The notes: a model not told the origin generated them from the letters alone. Shown: positions 17,411-27,142, numbered from the stretch's first letter. The stretch is DNA of 64,000 bases from an uncultured Ferrovum sp. (GCA_903867885.1 CAIPTD010000150.1:54912-118911), one strand, 5' to 3'. Program-made: numbers and translations.

Positions 17411-18754
17411 ATGCTCGAAAATTTAACCCAACGCCTTTCTTCTGTTGTAAGAAACCTTCGTGGACAAGCACGATTAACAGAGTCCAATATTCAAGATGCG
17501 CTAAGAGAAGTGCGGATTGCACTACTCGAAGCGGATGTGGCCCTTCCCGTCATTAAAGACTTTATTCAGGCGATCAAGGATCAAGCTGTAGGTAAAGAAG
17601 TTCACCAAAACCTCAATCCCGGCCAGGCACTGATTGGCATCGTACACGATGAATTAACCCGATTGATGGGCGAGCACACCAGTGGTTTAAATCTTGCCAC
17701 CACTCCACCAGCCGTGATCTTAATGGCAGGTCTTCAGGGGTCAGGTAAAACCACCACTTCAGGCAAATTAGCGCGCATTCTCAAAGCCGAGCGTAAAAAA
17801 GTACTTCTGGTGAGTTGTGACATTTATCGCCCCGCTGCGATTGAACAACTCAGAATATTGGGAGAGCGTTTGGAGGTAGAGGTCTTTCCCTCTACCCCAG
17901 AGCAATCACCGTTAGAAATTGCGAGCGCTGCCAGAAACTTCGCGCTCACTCACTATCATGATGTTTTGATTGTTGATACTGCAGGACGCTTGGCAATTGA
18001 TGAAGCGATGATGTCGGAAATTAAGGGGATACATGCCGCGATCAACCCAATTGAAACCTTGTTTGTAGTGGATGCCATGCAGGGCCAAGATGCCATCAAT
18101 GTGGCCCGCGCCTTTAGTGATGCACTGCCACTTACGGGCGTGGTGCTGACTAAACTGGATGGAGATTCACGAGGAGGGGCGGCGCTTTCAGTGCGCCACA
18201 TTACCGGCAAGCCGATTAAGTTTGTAGGGGTTGGTGAAAAGGTAGACGGACTTGAGTCTTTTCATCCTGAACGCATGGCTTCCCGAATTTTAGGGATGGG
18301 CGATGTGCTCTCACTCATCGAACAAGCTCAAAAAGGCGTGGATCATGAAGAAGCAGAAAAGTTTGCCAAGAAGGTTAAATCCGGCAAAGACTTTGATCTA
18401 GAAGACTTCAAAATGCAATTGCTGCAAATGAAACGTATGGGTGGTATCAGTTCCATGATGGAAAAATTACCGGGGCAGTTGTCAGGCGCCCTTCCTGCAG
18501 GAGCAGACCCTGAGAAGGCAATGGCTCGTATTGAGGGCATCATTAATTCCATGACCCCTGCAGAGCGCCGCAAGCCCGATCTTTTGAAAGCTTCGCGCAA
18601 ACGTCGCATTGCGGCTGGCTCAGGAGTGCAGGTGCAAGAAGTGAATCGCATGCTCAATCAATTTGAGCAAATGCAAAAAATGATGAAAATGATGGCTAAA
18701 GGCGGTATGGCCAAAATGATGCGCAGTATGAAGGGCTTGATCCCAGGAATGTAA
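17411..18754 (+). CDS. ffh: Signal recognition particle protein Ffh
   Basis: SRP54 GTPase that binds signal peptides and 4.5S RNA and partners FtsY. The 447 residues have an N domain, a G domain (P-loop GLQGSGKTTT, DTAGRLAID, TKLDGDSRGG) and a methionine-rich M domain from about 300. The M domain has the RNA-binding SRKRRIAAGSG segment and a Met-rich tail. No 4.5S RNA gene was recognised in the window. Confidence 0.98.
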   Translation: MLENLTQRLSSVVRNLRGQARLTESNIQDALREVRIALLEADVALPVIKDFIQAIKDQAVGKEVHQNLNPGQALIGIVHDELTRLMGEHTSGLNLATTPPAVILMAGLQGSGKTTTSGKLARILKAERKKVLLVSCDIYRPAAIEQLRILGERLEVEVFPSTPEQSPLEIASAARNFALTHYHDVLIVDTAGRLAIDEAMMSEIKGIHAAINPIETLFVVDAMQGQDAINVARAFSDALPLTGVVLTKLDGDSRGGAALSVRHITGKPIKFVGVGEKVDGLESFHPERMASRILGMGDVLSLIEQAQKGVDHEEAEKFAKKVKSGKDFDLEDFKMQLLQMKRMGGISSMMEKLPGQLSGALPAGADPEKAMARIEGIINSMTPAERRKPDLLKASRKRRIAAGSGVQVQEVNRMLNQFEQMQKMMKMMAKGGMAKMMRSMKGLIPGM

Positions 18755-18779
18755 TCCATAGCCAAGGAGGAACGTGTCC

Positions 18780-19517
18780 ATGTCTCGTAGCAAAGTTTTA
18801 CCGAATCATCCCGGTGATCACTCAGGCCGCTCATACCGCTATTACGATCTTGTGATGGCCGCTTTTGTCACGGTGCTCATTTGCGCTGACGTGATTGGAC
18901 CCGGCAAAGTGGCCTCATTGAATTTGGGCAGCTGGGGTACGTTTACTTTTGGCGCAGGGGTATTATTTTTTCCTATCTCTTACATCTTTGGCGATATTCT
19001 CACCGAGGTATATGGTTATGCGCGGGCCAGAAAAGTAGTTTGGGCAGGCTTTGCAGCGCTGATTTTTTCATCTTTCATGAGTTGGGTGGTGGTATCGCTG
19101 CCCCCTGCCGCGGGCTGGAGCGGACAAAGCGCCTATGAGGTCACTTTTGGCGCCACACCCCGAATTATTGCTGCCTCACTCTTTGCTTTTTGGGCAGGAG
19201 AATTCATGAACTCCTTTGTACTGGCCAAAATGAAAGTCTTTACCGAAGGGCGTTGGCTCTTTAGCCGCGTAGTAGGTTCTACTTTGGTCGGTGAGGCCGT
19301 AGACTCTTTGCTGTTTTACCCCATCGCCTTCTATGGTGTTTGGCCTAATGAGCTTATATTGACTGTAATGGTAAGCAACTACTTACTCAAGAGTGGTTGG
19401 GAGGCCTTTGCTTATCCTCTAACAGCGCGAATTGTTGCTTGGTTGAAGCGCGTTGAAGACGAAGACTATTACGATCGCAATACCAACTTTAATCCCTTCA
19501 CTTTGGACGAGGCTTAA
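18780..19517 (+). CDS. Queuosine precursor transporter (YhhQ/VUT family)
   Basis: Membrane protein for uptake of queuosine precursors such as preQ0. The 245 residues have about six helices and the family marks FFPISYIFGDILTEVYGYARARKV and EAVDSLLFYPIAF. The start ATG 18780 has GGAGG 9 bases upstream; a GTG at 18774 would be only 3 bases from it. It follows ffh by 25 bases and its 3' end overlaps plsY (opposite strand) by 20 bases. Confidence 0.92.
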   Translation: MSRSKVLPNHPGDHSGRSYRYYDLVMAAFVTVLICADVIGPGKVASLNLGSWGTFTFGAGVLFFPISYIFGDILTEVYGYARARKVVWAGFAALIFSSFMSWVVVSLPPAAGWSGQSAYEVTFGATPRIIAASLFAFWAGEFMNSFVLAKMKVFTEGRWLFSRVVGSTLVGEAVDSLLFYPIAFYGVWPNELILTVMVSNYLLKSGWEAFAYPLTARIVAWLKRVEDEDYYDRNTNFNPFTLDEA

Positions 19518-20112
19518 AAGCAGCTTCCTCGCCTGTCATCAATTTTTGAATATTGCTGCGATGACGCCAGAGTAGCAAAATAGCCATGGCGACCATGGAC
19601 AGCCATATGCTTGTGATACCCAGCAAAATGTAACCCACAATGGGGCCGGTGAGCGTAGCGGCGAGTGCCCCCATAGATGACACGCGGGTAAACCAAAACA
19701 CGCCTACCCAGGCACATAAACTGGCCAAACCAACAGGCCAGCACAACATGAAAAGTAAACCTGCGGCAGTTGCCACCCCTTTTCCACCTTGAAAACCAAA
19801 GAACAATGGAAAAATATGCCCCAAGAAGGCAGCCAATGCCACTAGGGATAACACGGCATCTTGGCCTGACCCTGCTGGCACAATTTGCAGCGCAACCCAA
19901 ACTGCTAACATCCCCTTTGCAGTATCGCCAAACAGGGTTAGCAGTGCAGCCTGCTTGTTCCCCCCTCGCAGCATATTAGTTGCCCCGGGATTCTTTGACC
20001 CAAAAGTTCGGGGATCAGGTAAACCATAGAGGTGGCTTACAATCACAGCAAAAGAAATAGAGCCGAGCAAATAGGCGCCCACGATGAGAGGGCCCAGTGC
20101 AGAAAAATCCAA
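19498..20112 (-). CDS. plsY: Glycerol-3-phosphate acyltransferase PlsY
   Basis: Acyl-phosphate-dependent acylation of glycerol-3-phosphate at the inner membrane, the first step of phospholipid synthesis. Conserved motifs are visible: YLLGSISFAVIV, SKNPGATNMLR, GDTAKG, HIFPLFFGFQGGKGVAT and WRHRSNIQKL. The open frame continues upstream, but TTG at 20112, with AGGAAG about 8 bases before it, gives the normal family length of 204 residues. It is divergent from folB. Confidence 0.94.
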   Translation of the reverse strand: MDFSALGPLIVGAYLLGSISFAVIVSHLYGLPDPRTFGSKNPGATNMLRGGNKQAALLTLFGDTAKGMLAVWVALQIVPAGSGQDAVLSLVALAAFLGHIFPLFFGFQGGKGVATAAGLLFMLCWPVGLASLCAWVGVFWFTRVSSMGALAATLTGPIVGYILLGITSIWLSMVAMAILLLWRHRSNIQKLMTGEEAAFKPRPK

Positions 20113-20198
20113 TGTCGTTCTTCCTATCAAACAATGGGTACGCTCAGAATTCTGAGTTGGGCTAGTATACAATCCGCCATCAACATTCGGGCTGAACT

Positions 20199-20561
20199 AT
20201 GGATTTCATCTTTATTGAAGAACTACGCCTAGAAACCCTAATTGGGGTTTACGACTGGGAACGTCATCGCCGCCAAACAATTCAAATCGATCTTGAAGTC
20301 GGTTTGCGTGATCGACATGCAGCAGCGAGTGATGATGTTGCTGATACGGTCGATTATGGCGCTGTAGCAGAACGTCTGCGCCGCTTAGCCGCCGAAAGCG
20401 AGTTTGCTCTGATTGAATCCCTAGCGGAAACCATAGCGGACATTATCCTTGGTGAATTTAAGGCCGCTTGGGTAAAAGCGCGCGTCACGAAATTGGGGTT
20501 GATGCGGGATGCAAAGCGAGTGGGCATCGTCATTCATCGTGAAGCTTCAAGCCTCAAGTAA
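20199..20561 (+). CDS. folB: Dihydroneopterin aldolase
   Basis: Cleaves 7,8-dihydroneopterin in folate synthesis. The 120 residues match FolB: IEELRLETLIGVYDWER at the start, DYGAVAERL in the middle, and the catalytic Glu-containing stretch FALIESLAETIADIIL, then VRVTKLG (here ARVTKLG). A folate partner, the GTP cyclohydrolase FolE2, is encoded at 30382. It is convergent with xerD, 7 bases apart. Confidence 0.95.
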   Translation: MDFIFIEELRLETLIGVYDWERHRRQTIQIDLEVGLRDRHAAASDDVADTVDYGAVAERLRRLAAESEFALIESLAETIADIILGEFKAAWVKARVTKLGLMRDAKRVGIVIHREASSLK

Positions 20562-20568
20562 GGACCGG

Positions 20569-21522
20569 TCATCCTCTAGGGTGATGCTTGCTGTGTAAAG
20601 CCTTGAGACGCTCTCTTGCAACATGGGTATAAATTTGGGTTGTTGTGATGTCAGCATGCCCCAGTAATAGTTGAACTACCCGAAGATCCGCGCCGTGATT
20701 GAGTAAATGCGTTGCAAAGGCATGCCTAAGTGAATGCGGAGATAAAGTACCTCGAATTCCCGCCTGAATGGCATAGCGGCGTATAAGCGACCAAAAAGCT
20801 TGTCTTGTCATTCCCTCACCGCGTTGAGTAACAAAAAGGTCTTCGCTCTGGCGCCCATTCAACAGTGTTTCTCGCGCACCCTGTTTAAAGTAATCGCCAA
20901 CCCAATAGACAGCTTCATCCCCCAGGGGCACTAAGCGCTCTCGCGCACCTTTGCCCATCACCTTTAATACACCCGCTTGCAAATCCACTTGAAGCCAGCT
21001 TAAACCAATCAATTCACTCACCCTTAGGCCGCAGGCATAAAGCAGTTCGAGCATGGCACGATCTCGAAGCCCTAGCGGACTTGAAACGTCTGGGGCCTGA
21101 AGTAAGCTTTCAACCTCTGCCTCGCTGATTGACTTTGGTGGCAAGCGCGGCAACTTGGGAGCCTTAATTTGGGCTGTAGGGTCTTGAGTGATTCGCCCCT
21201 CCCTGATTGCCAAGGCATAAAACCGCCTAAGCGCCGATAAGGCTCGAGAAGCACTTCGCGCACTCGTTCTTCTTGCCAGATGGAGGTGGGCCATCCAGGC
21301 CTGTAAATCTGCCGTCGTCGCCTCATAGAGGTTGGGTGAGGCAGATAAAGCCATCCAAGAAGCAAATTGTGTAAGGTCCCTTCGATAGCTTTCTAGGGTA
21401 TTCGCGGACAAACCATCCTCCAGCCATAGCGCATCAGCAAAGCGATCAATCTCCTGCGCCGACAGCAACGGAACGCTTTGTGCAAAATCTGCGTCTATAT
21501 TGTTGTTAGAATCTTTACCCAT
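20569..21522 (-). CDS. xerD: Tyrosine recombinase XerD
   Basis: Site-specific recombinase that resolves chromosome dimers at dif together with XerC. The 317 residues have an N-terminal SAM-like domain (about 25-110) and a catalytic domain with Arg in CGLRVSELIGL, Lys in VMGKGARERLVPL, the HSLRHAFATHLL box, LLGHADITTTQIYTHV with the active-site Tyr, and a final His-rich tail. Length and motifs fit XerD rather than a phage integrase. Confidence 0.93.
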   Translation of the reverse strand: MGKDSNNNIDADFAQSVPLLSAQEIDRFADALWLEDGLSANTLESYRRDLTQFASWMALSASPNLYEATTADLQAWMAHLHLARRTSARSASRALSALRRFYALAIREGRITQDPTAQIKAPKLPRLPPKSISEAEVESLLQAPDVSSPLGLRDRAMLELLYACGLRVSELIGLSWLQVDLQAGVLKVMGKGARERLVPLGDEAVYWVGDYFKQGARETLLNGRQSEDLFVTQRGEGMTRQAFWSLIRRYAIQAGIRGTLSPHSLRHAFATHLLNHGADLRVVQLLLGHADITTTQIYTHVARERLKALHSKHHPRG

Positions 21523-21571
21523 CCCGCCATCTTATGCAAATTGGCGATCCAAAAATAGAGAGGAACCCATC

Positions 21572-21973
21572 ATGCACCCGCGCAATAGACTCATTTCACA
21601 CCTTCGCACTCTGTGTTTTTCAGGATTAGTCCTGATGGCCTGGGTCTCCCCTGTTCACTCCGCGGATGTGGATTTGGATGTAGATGGAAAGCCTGAAGAG
21701 GCATGTCTTGCTACAGAGAAAACCATGCGAATGATTATGAATATTTGGGCCAACCAAGCCTTGGATACTTACGCACAGGTCAAGCCAGACCTACGTAAGG
21801 GCTTAGCTACGCACGGAGAACGCGGAGCAAAACTTTTGCCGGTATTTGATAGCATGATTGCTCGAATTGAGAGCAATGAATTTTTACCACCTAAGGTGAT
21901 TAGCCGCTGGGATGGGCATCAAAAGCTGCGAGCTGCAACCCATACTGAATGTATGGCTTCACTGGCAAAGTAA
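21572..21973 (+). CDS. Hypothetical secreted protein
   Basis: The 133 residues begin with a signal peptide (positive MHPRNRLISHLR, hydrophobic core, likely cleavage after VHSA, near residue 30). The mature part is about 100 residues, mostly helical, with two Cys residues (in EEACLATEK and HTECMAS) that could form a disulfide. No family is recognised. The start ATG 21572 has AGAGGA about 8 bases upstream, so the upstream extension of the frame is ignored. It is a single gene between divergent xerD and convergent rplS. Confidence 0.75.
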   Translation: MHPRNRLISHLRTLCFSGLVLMAWVSPVHSADVDLDVDGKPEEACLATEKTMRMIMNIWANQALDTYAQVKPDLRKGLATHGERGAKLLPVFDSMIARIESNEFLPPKVISRWDGHQKLRAATHTECMASLAK

Positions 21974-21978
21974 GATGA

Positions 21979-22005
21979 AAAGGCCACGAATCAATCGTGG
22001 CCTTT
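21979..22005. terminator. Bidirectional terminator between the secreted protein gene and rplS
   Basis: A perfect stem AAGGCCACGA/TCGTGGCCTT with a 5-base loop, flanked by A and T runs (AAAA before, TTTGTT after). It lies directly after the plus-strand gene stop and 18 bases beyond the rplS stop on the minus strand. It can serve both. Confidence 0.85.
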
Positions 22006-22023
22006 GTTGCAAGCTACGCTGCT

Positions 22024-22455
22024 TTAAGCTGCGGGAGCAGCATCTGCAGTGTGATCGACTTCAGGCATAGCAACTGCCGCTGCCAATGAAGGCGAAACAC
22101 GCGCTCTAAGCTTTTCTTTGATACGTGCAGACTTACCTGAACGCTCACGCAGATAGTAAAGCTTGGCACGGCGTACATCACCGCGACGCTTCACTTCAAC
22201 ACTAGCGATCAAGGGCGAATACGTTTGGAAGGTACGCTCAACGCCTTCCCCAGATGAAATTTTGCGGACGATGAAAGAAGAGTTTAGGCCACGATTACGC
22301 TTAGCAATCACGACGCCTTCATAAGCCTGAACACGCTTACGCTCGCCTTCCACTACGTTCACGTTGACGATTACGGTGTCGCCAGGGGCAAACTCAGGAA
22401 TCGTTTTGTTTAGCCGAGCGATTTCTTCGGCTTCGAGTTGTTGAATCAAATCCAT
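22024..22455 (-). CDS. rplS: 50S ribosomal protein L19
   Basis: Large subunit protein at the 30S/50S interface. The 143 residues have the L19 core ([67 protein letters not shown]) and an Ala-rich C-terminal extension of about 25 residues, common in betaproteobacteria. AGGAG precedes the ATG. It is the last gene of rpsP-rimM-trmD-rplS. Confidence 0.98.
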   Translation of the reverse strand: MDLIQQLEAEEIARLNKTIPEFAPGDTVIVNVNVVEGERKRVQAYEGVVIAKRNRGLNSSFIVRKISSGEGVERTFQTYSPLIASVEVKRRGDVRRAKLYYLRERSGKSARIKEKLRARVSPSLAAAVAMPEVDHTADAAPAA

Positions 22456-22459
22456 GGTC

Positions 22460-23218
22460 CTACTCCTTCATATCGTGTTCCGCCCGGAACACTTCTAATA
22501 ACTTACGATCTGCCGCAGTAAGCGACAACCGGTCCAACAAATCAGGTCTGCGTAACCAAGTACGCCCCAACGACTGCATTTTTCTCCAGCGTTGAATATC
22601 TGCATGATTTCCCGACATCAACACAGGGGGGACACGCTCCCCTTCATACACTTCAGGCCGGGTGTAGTGAGGGCAATCCAACACGCCCTCAACAAAAGAT
22701 TCTTGAACAGCCGAATCCGCGTCACCCAATACTCCGGGCAACTGCCTCAGCACTGCATCCATCAACATCATGGCGGGGAGTTCACCTCCCGAAACCACAA
22801 AATCCCCTACAGAAACTTCTTGGTCTACACAGCGCTGAATTAATCGCTGGTCTACACCTTCATATCTACTTGCCAAGACTATAAAACCCGATCGCTTGCT
22901 CAAGTTCATGACCATTGCATGATTGAGTGGAGCGCCCTGAGGAGAAAGGTGAATCACCCAAGGCTCTTCAACACCGGCTTGTTGTTGTGATGCTTTCGCA
23001 GCGCTGATTGCGCGCTCTAGCGGTTGCGCCAACATCACCATGCCAGGACCTCCCCCATAGGGTCGATCATCAATCGTTCGGTACGCGTTTTCCGTGAAAT
23101 CTCTTGGATTCCATGTATTAAGCGACCAAATTTTTTCTTCTAACGCTCGTCGCGTAATACCATATTGCGAGATCGCTTCAAACATCTCTGGGAATAGCGT
23201 GATCGCATCAATCTGCAT
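22460..23218 (-). CDS. trmD: tRNA (guanine-N1)-methyltransferase TrmD
   Basis: SPOUT methyltransferase that modifies G37 of tRNAs with CNN anticodons. The 252 residues show the family marks: [11 protein letters not shown] at the start, [37 protein letters not shown] and [14 protein letters not shown]. It is 4 bases before rplS and 37 bases after rimM. Confidence 0.98.
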   Translation of the reverse strand: MQIDAITLFPEMFEAISQYGITRRALEEKIWSLNTWNPRDFTENAYRTIDDRPYGGGPGMVMLAQPLERAISAAKASQQQAGVEEPWVIHLSPQGAPLNHAMVMNLSKRSGFIVLASRYEGVDQRLIQRCVDQEVSVGDFVVSGGELPAMMLMDAVLRQLPGVLGDADSAVQESFVEGVLDCPHYTRPEVYEGERVPPVLMSGNHADIQRWRKMQSLGRTWLRRPDLLDRLSLTAADRKLLEVFRAEHDMKE

Positions 23219-23255
23219 TCGCGCCCTCCGGCCTTAATACTTATCTCTCTCAGCC

Positions 23256-23741
23256 TTAGTAATCCAAGCCCCAATCCACCCGAATTAATTTTTCGGCAAG
23301 ATTCACTTCTAACACGATGGCATCCACATACGGCAGCAGGCGTTCTTTATCGCCTTTCACCACTAGCACATCGTTCGCGCCAGTTTCAAGCAGATCATTG
23401 ACCTGACCGAGGCGCTCACCCTGAAGATTTACAACGTCAAGGCCCACCAAATCAGCCCAGTAAAATTCTCCTTCATCCGCTGGAGGCAATGCCTCCCTAG
23501 GAATCGATATGTCAGCCCCACGCAATGCAAAGGCCTGATCTCTATCGTCAACTCCAGCTAGCTTCGCAACAATATGAGAAGCATGTATTTCTACTGCATC
23601 CACCTGCGTAGGCTTTTCAATGCCCGCCACAGTCACCCACCAAGTGGGGTATCCCGCTAAGTTCTCTAAATTCTCGGTAAAAGTCTTTAACTTGACCCAA
23701 CCGCGCACTCCAAATGGGCCCAGAACCCGGCCCATCACCAC
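23256..23741 (-). CDS. rimM: Ribosome maturation factor RimM
   Basis: 16S rRNA processing factor that binds S19 during 30S assembly. The 161 residues contain GRVLGPFGVRGWVKLKTFTE at the start and the PRC-barrel segment EFYWADLVGLDVVN, ending LIRVDWGLDY. The GTG start at 23741 lies 4 bases after the rpsP stop, which suggests coupling. No typical extra N-terminal residues are possible, because rpsP ends immediately upstream. Confidence 0.95.
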   Translation of the reverse strand: MVMGRVLGPFGVRGWVKLKTFTENLENLAGYPTWWVTVAGIEKPTQVDAVEIHASHIVAKLAGVDDRDQAFALRGADISIPREALPPADEGEFYWADLVGLDVVNLQGERLGQVNDLLETGANDVLVVKGDKERLLPYVDAIVLEVNLAEKLIRVDWGLDY

Positions 23742-23745
23742 CTTA

Positions 23746-24018
23746 TCAGGCAGCGGTCGCTCCAGAAGCTTGGGCTTTAGCTGAACGCTTGATCAGTTTT
23801 TGAACTGCATCGCTAGCTTGCGCGCCTTTGCTTACCCAGAACTCGACACGGTCATGCGCTATACGAAGCGCATCTGAGGTCCCTTCAGTTGCCACGGGAT
23901 TGTAGAAACCCACGCGCTCGATGAAGCGACCATCACGGCGATTGCGAGAATCAGCAACCACTACATTGAAGAAGGGGCGATTGCGTGCACCACCTCGAGA
24001 AAGACGAATGACAACCAT
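23746..24018 (-). CDS. rpsP: 30S ribosomal protein S16
   Basis: Small subunit assembly protein. The 90 residues start [20 protein letters not shown] and include [19 protein letters not shown], both diagnostic. It is the first gene of rpsP-rimM-trmD-rplS. The 80 bases upstream, to the sulfurtransferase stop, should carry the promoter. Confidence 0.98.
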   Translation of the reverse strand: MVVIRLSRGGARNRPFFNVVVADSRNRRDGRFIERVGFYNPVATEGTSDALRIAHDRVEFWVSKGAQASDAVQKLIKRSAKAQASGATAA

Positions 24019-24098
24019 GTTCTTGACCTGCCGGAGAAAAGCCCATGATCATACCTGAAGAATAGTAAAAATATCAATAGGGCAAAGGAGTGACTTGT

Positions 24099-24962
24099 TC
24101 AAGAACCTGAAGCAATAGGGCGAGAGGCGTCAGAACACCATTCGCTCCATGATCCCGGATACAGCTTAGCCCCATGAAACCCAGCCATTTCTAAGGCTAA
24201 AAGATTATGGCAAGCCGTGACGCCACTACCACACTGACAAATCAACTGTTCTGCTGATTGCCCCGCCAATAACTGAGACCACTCTGCAGAAAGTTGATCT
24301 GCAGGCTTAAAACGGCCATCAGCCAAAAGATTTTCTTTGAAAAAACGATTGATCGCGCCAGGAATATGTCCGCCCACAGGGTCAATCGTTTCATTTTCTC
24401 CGCGAAAGCGGTCTGGCGAGCGCGCATCTACTAACAGAAACGCTTGGGATTCGAGATTGGCTTCGATGGCTTCAACTGGCAACCATTGATCATGAATGGG
24501 ATGATTTAGGGTAGAAACATCAACACCATTTTCAACTGCTGGTTGGCGATGACCTGACTCTACAGCGTATTGATCTGCAAGCCATTGAGGAAATCCGCCA
24601 TCTAAAACAGCTACAGCCTCATGTCCCATCCATCTCAACAACCACCACAAACGGGCGGCAAAAGCCCCTCCCGCATCATCATAAACAACCACCTGAGTTT
24701 CGGGACCCACACCAAGGCTCATTAATTTTCTTGCCAACTCATCCGTATTCGGCAGAGGGTGTCGGCCGTTTTTGCCTGTCATGGGCCCGGATAAGTCATC
24801 GTCGAGGTGCAAAAAATAGGCACCAGGAATATGTCCCGCCTCATAAGCACGGTGACCGGCCAATGGATCGGTCAGATTGTGCCGACAATCTATAATGACC
24901 CAATGAGAGGGCGCAGCACTCAGTGCTGCAGAAGAAATAATCGTGTTGTAACCATCAATCAT
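24099..24962 (-). CDS. Tandem rhodanese sulfurtransferase (3-mercaptopyruvate/thiosulfate type)
   Basis: Two rhodanese domains in 287 residues. The N-terminal domain is structural (DCRHNLTDPLAGHRAYEAGHIPGA), and the C-terminal one has the active-site loop CGSGVTAC. CGSGVTA is the mercaptopyruvate-sulfurtransferase-like loop form; thiosulfate rhodaneses usually have CRKGVT. Substrate is inferred only. The start ATG 24962 overlaps the EamA permease gene by 8 bases, making it the third gene of an overlapping Rieske/EamA/sulfurtransferase set. Confidence 0.88.
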   Translation of the reverse strand: MIDGYNTIISSAALSAAPSHWVIIDCRHNLTDPLAGHRAYEAGHIPGAYFLHLDDDLSGPMTGKNGRHPLPNTDELARKLMSLGVGPETQVVVYDDAGGAFAARLWWLLRWMGHEAVAVLDGGFPQWLADQYAVESGHRQPAVENGVDVSTLNHPIHDQWLPVEAIEANLESQAFLLVDARSPDRFRGENETIDPVGGHIPGAINRFFKENLLADGRFKPADQLSAEWSQLLAGQSAEQLICQCGSGVTACHNLLALEMAGFHGAKLYPGSWSEWCSDASRPIASGS

Positions 24963-25920
24963 ATGCTGCCCCCGCTTTGCGAGCCCATGTTGCCAATCCA
25001 CCCGCTGAGATAATGACGGCAATCCCTGTCCATGCCATTGGGGACAGCCATTCAGAATGAAACACTACACCAAACAGACTTGAAAAAACGATGGTGAAAT
25101 AGGCAAAATTGCTGGTGAGCCAAACCGCTCCAGTTTTATATGCGCGCGTCATGCACAACTGACCGAACAAGGCAGAAATCCCTATTGCCAATAATAAAGG
25201 TATCTGATTCCACATCAGCCAATGAGGGGCCTCAGGGATCCAATCTAAAGGGATTCCTAAATTTTCTCTGTAAAACGATACAGTCAACATTAATCCGCTC
25301 ACTAGCGAACTCAAAAAAGTGAAATATAGAACAATTCTCCACTCGGGCTCATTGACCTCTCCCATCGCCCGCACATTTAAGAACACCATACCGGCGAATA
25401 AGCCCGAGAGTAATCCAGCCAAGCCTGCCACCCACTGATCTGGACCAAGGTGGGGTTTTAGTACCAGTGCCACCCCAACAAATCCGAGGCTTAATGCAGC
25501 AATCAAAGGAGCGCGCGCTTGTTCCTTTAAAACCCCCACCATAATGAGTGCAAGAAATAATGGAGAGGTATAGTTCAATGTCACTGCAGTTGCGAGAGGT
25601 AAATGCGTAATGCCATAAAAATACAGCCAGAGTGAAATGATTCCGCATACGCTTCTTTGAATATGCAAACGCCAATATTGCGTTAACAAACTCCCCTGGC
25701 GAATCAGCGCAATGAAAAAAATAACAAGAAAGCCAGTAATGGAGCGATAAAACATCAATTCAGTACTGCTGTAGTTGGCGCCTTCAAGCTTGACAAGAAA
25801 CCCCATCAAAGCAAAGAAAAAGGCCGCAACCAGCATCCACCCCGCCCCAAGATCAGGCAAAGAATCTGCTCGTACCCATTCAATTCGGCGGAACAGCGCT
25901 TTTCCTAGAGCCTCAGCCAC
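24955..25920 (-). CDS. EamA/DMT family transporter
   Basis: Drug/metabolite superfamily permease. About 321 residues form ten hydrophobic helices in two EamA repeats; the first begins GWMLVAAFFFALMGFLVK, and TAVTLNYTSPLFLALIMV ends the first repeat. The substrate is unknown. The start is uncertain: GTG at 25920 overlaps the Rieske gene by 8 bases, a TTG lies at 25935, and no strong ribosome site supports either. Coupling with the oxygenase suggests it may move the substrate or product. Confidence 0.87.
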   Translation of the reverse strand: MAEALGKALFRRIEWVRADSLPDLGAGWMLVAAFFFALMGFLVKLEGANYSSTELMFYRSITGFLVIFFIALIRQGSLLTQYWRLHIQRSVCGIISLWLYFYGITHLPLATAVTLNYTSPLFLALIMVGVLKEQARAPLIAALSLGFVGVALVLKPHLGPDQWVAGLAGLLSGLFAGMVFLNVRAMGEVNEPEWRIVLYFTFLSSLVSGLMLTVSFYRENLGIPLDWIPEAPHWLMWNQIPLLLAIGISALFGQLCMTRAYKTGAVWLTSNFAYFTIVFSSLFGVVFHSEWLSPMAWTGIAVIISAGGLATWARKAGAAYD

Positions 25921-27037
25921 GGGTTTGCGCAGCAAGCCTAGGCTCGACCTGTCGGCGCAGGAAGGTTTGATAATGCATTAAGCCATCTTCCATGGGGGAT
26001 TGGTAGGGACCCTGCTCTTCAATCCCTTTTAAGAATAATGCTCTGCGGCCCCGATGCATACGCGTACAGATTTCATCATCTTCGATCGCTGTTTCAACAT
26101 AGGCTGCCTGCTCTGCTTCAATAAAGCCTGACTCAAACAAGGCAATTTCTTCGGGGTAATAAAATTCGACCACATTCACGCATCGCTCAGGTCCGCGCGG
26201 CCAAACGGTGCTGACGACCAATACATTGGGATACCACTCAACCATGATGTTGGGGTAATACACCGCCCAAATTGCTCCGTGTTTAGGCATTTCGCCCGAG
26301 CCCGCTTTAAGCACGCTCTCATGCCACTTACGATAAGTATCACTCCCCGGTCGCTGAAGACCTGATTGAAGACCCACCATTTGCACGCTATGCCAATCAC
26401 CAAACTCCCAGTCCAAAACATCACAGTCTACAAATCCGTTGAGGCCAGGATGAAAGGGAGCGACGTGGTAATCCTCTAGGTACACCTCAATAAATGTTTT
26501 CCAATTGAATGCATGTTCTTCCACACGCATTTGATGAAAACGATAGCCCTCAAAATTGAGATCCTTCCATGCTCGAACATTACCTAAATCCTGTGCTACG
26601 GGGCGCTGGCCTTCAAAAAGTAAACCCTGAAATTCCTGCAGAGGCGTTTCGGGAAGATCTAAGCAAGGGCGGGAAGGAAAATGCGGTGCGCCAAGCAGCA
26701 CTCCTTGGGTATCGTAAGTCCAGCGATGTAAGGGACAAACAATAGAAGCTCCCGTATTGCCTCGCCCCTCCAGCATAATGGCTTGACGGTGCCGGCAAAC
26801 ATTCGAAATAAGTTTAGGGCCCTCAGAGCCATTGACCAAGGCTCGGCCGTGGTCTTCCCAGGAAAGAGTATGAAAGTCGCCGCGCTCTGGGATTTGCAAA
26901 AGATGGCCTACATAGCCTGGCCCCTGACGAAACAACACCTCCATCTCGATGTCCAGGATGGCTTGGTCGAAATACCAGCTTAAGGGCAACTGGGGGGACA
27001 CGCGCGCCAGATGGGAGGAATTACCAAGGTGGGTCAT
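25913..27037 (-). CDS. Rieske non-heme iron oxygenase, alpha subunit type
   Basis: The 374 residues contain a Rieske [2Fe-2S] domain with Cys81-x-His83 (CRHR) and Cys101-x2-His104 (CPLH), then a catalytic domain with mononuclear iron ligands His191 and His196 in DYHVAPFHPG. A third acidic ligand probably lies in the segment IEDDEICTRMHRGR. No beta subunit or reductase is adjacent. Homotrimeric enzymes of this type demethylate or hydroxylate small compounds (carnitine and betaine monooxygenases are examples), but the substrate cannot be read from sequence. It is the first gene of the overlapping operon and divergent from xseB. Confidence 0.88.
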   Translation of the reverse strand: MTHLGNSSHLARVSPQLPLSWYFDQAILDIEMEVLFRQGPGYVGHLLQIPERGDFHTLSWEDHGRALVNGSEGPKLISNVCRHRQAIMLEGRGNTGASIVCPLHRWTYDTQGVLLGAPHFPSRPCLDLPETPLQEFQGLLFEGQRPVAQDLGNVRAWKDLNFEGYRFHQMRVEEHAFNWKTFIEVYLEDYHVAPFHPGLNGFVDCDVLDWEFGDWHSVQMVGLQSGLQRPGSDTYRKWHESVLKAGSGEMPKHGAIWAVYYPNIMVEWYPNVLVVSTVWPRGPERCVNVVEFYYPEEIALFESGFIEAEQAAYVETAIEDDEICTRMHRGRRALFLKGIEEQGPYQSPMEDGLMHYQTFLRRQVEPRLAAQTRG

Positions 27038-27142
27038 TGCTTCGTGATTTTAGCTTCAATCAGGGTTAAAAATCGACCGGCGAGAATAGGGCAAAACCCT
27101 TGATTATGCAAGTCATTCTCCTTAAACCCGGATGGCAACGCG

